Assembly: GCA_013330215.1 (NCBI GenBank)
Contig: DUIS01000082.1
Location: forward strand, 1-5,551
Length of the DNA: 5,551 nucleotides
Direction: 5' to 3'
From: Microcaldota archaeon
Lineage (GTDB): Archaea > Micrarchaeota > Micrarchaeia > Micrarchaeales > Micrarchaeaceae
Below, piece by piece: positions 5,147-5,551 of this stretch. Below the pieces are notes generated by a model, which saw only the letters and a program-made list of their open reading frames with translations, had not been told where the DNA came from and ran no database searches. Each line of letters starts with the position of its first letter. Position 1 is the stretch's first letter. Made by a program: the position numbers and the translations under genes.

Positions 5147-5551
5147 ATGGACCTTCTGGAACAGGTTGCCGTAATAGTCATCATCATTGTACTAGTAGCC
5201 AGTGCCGTCTTCCTGCTCTCGCAGGGAGGAAAGAGCAGCAAGCTCACTGCGGCGCAGGCTGAGCAGCTTGTAATCAACGACGTGAGGGCGGTCAACCCCA
5301 ACGCGAACATAACAGTGGTAAGCGTATCAAACTCGACGGTGCAGAAGGGAAGCTATAGCATAGTGCTCAGCGTCGCATACAACGCCACAAGGGCCTGCCC
5401 GACGCTCTTCATCGATCTGTTCGACTATCCCGCGTTCAGCCTGAGCAATTACACAGGAAACCTCTACACCTACGGCAATGCAAACAGATGCACGATAAAC
5501 GGGCTTGTGAATTCATCGTCGGCCCCATATGTTATTGGCTCGCCGTATGTC
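5147..5551 (+). CDS. Membrane-anchored, probably glycosylated surface protein (C-terminus off the window)
   Basis: The frame is open from ATG 5147 to the right edge (135 residues visible). It begins with a short acidic N-terminus and one long hydrophobic helix, residues 7-24 (VAVIVIIIVLVASAVFLL), probably a signal anchor. The rest is polar, Ser/Thr/Asn-rich and strand-like. It holds five N-X-S/T sequons (N54, N62, N79, N101, N122) and two cysteines (C84, C115) that could pair, all typical of an extracellular archaeal protein. Residues 33-50 (LTAAQAEQLVINDVRAVNP) form an amphipathic segment after the membrane helix. The upstream stop at 5090 leaves no other ATG, GTG or TTG, so the start is firm and there is no prepilin leader. 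No family recognised; it has its own promoter. Confidence 0.82.
   Translation, partial: MDLLEQVAVIVIIIVLVASAVFLLSQGGKSSKLTAAQAEQLVINDVRAVNPNANITVVSVSNSTVQKGSYSIVLSVAYNATRACPTLFIDLFDYPAFSLSNYTGNLYTYGNANRCTINGLVNSSSAPYVIGSPYV

Overview
The window looks like a chromosomal segment of an archaeon. The markers are an archaeal-type methionyl-tRNA synthetase (MetRS) with its C-terminal tRNA-binding domain in a separate gene, the archaeal/eukaryotic ribosomal protein S8e, TATA boxes placed for leaderless or short-leader transcripts, heavy use of AGG/AGA (Arg) and ATA (Ile), and TTG starts inside an operon. A small-genome DPANN lineage such as Micrarchaeota would fit, but the sequence alone does not prove it. 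There are no mobile elements, CRISPR arrays, tRNA or rRNA genes.

Layout: (1) Bases 2-1360, + strand: the C-terminal ~450 residues of MetRS; the N-terminal part lies off the left edge. (2) Bases 1361-2556, - strand: three genes. The MetRS beta-like tRNA-binding protein ends exactly tail-to-tail with MetRS, with no base between the stop codons, and has a disturbed 5' end. Behind it lie two small unrecognised genes, one predicted all-helical and one basic, whose glutamate codon choice differs from the operon on the other strand. (3) Bases 2557-2796: a 240-base divergent intergenic region with three TATA-like elements and two inverted repeats. (4) Bases 2797-4564, + strand: a tight operon of S8e, an unrecognised charged 154-residue protein and an ornithine-carbamoyltransferase-like enzyme. 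The last two start with TTG and lie almost on top of their predecessors, suggesting translational coupling. (5) Bases 4605-5051: an unrecognised 148-residue protein, perhaps winged-helix, with its own TATA box and a hairpin over its stop codon. (6) From 5147 to the right edge: the start of a membrane-anchored, apparently extracellular protein with five N-glycosylation sequons, behind a TATA box placed for leaderless transcription.

Functionally the recognisable genes are translation (MetRS, its tRNA-binding partner, S8e) and arginine/carbamoyl phosphate metabolism. The most useful points for follow-up are the MetRS-beta 5' end (family-like residues upstream of the first ATG with no usable start; one extra A would restore one), the HCLP to HPLP change in the carbamoyltransferase substrate loop, and the sequon-rich surface protein. 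I saw no clear sign of a new defence or mobile system.
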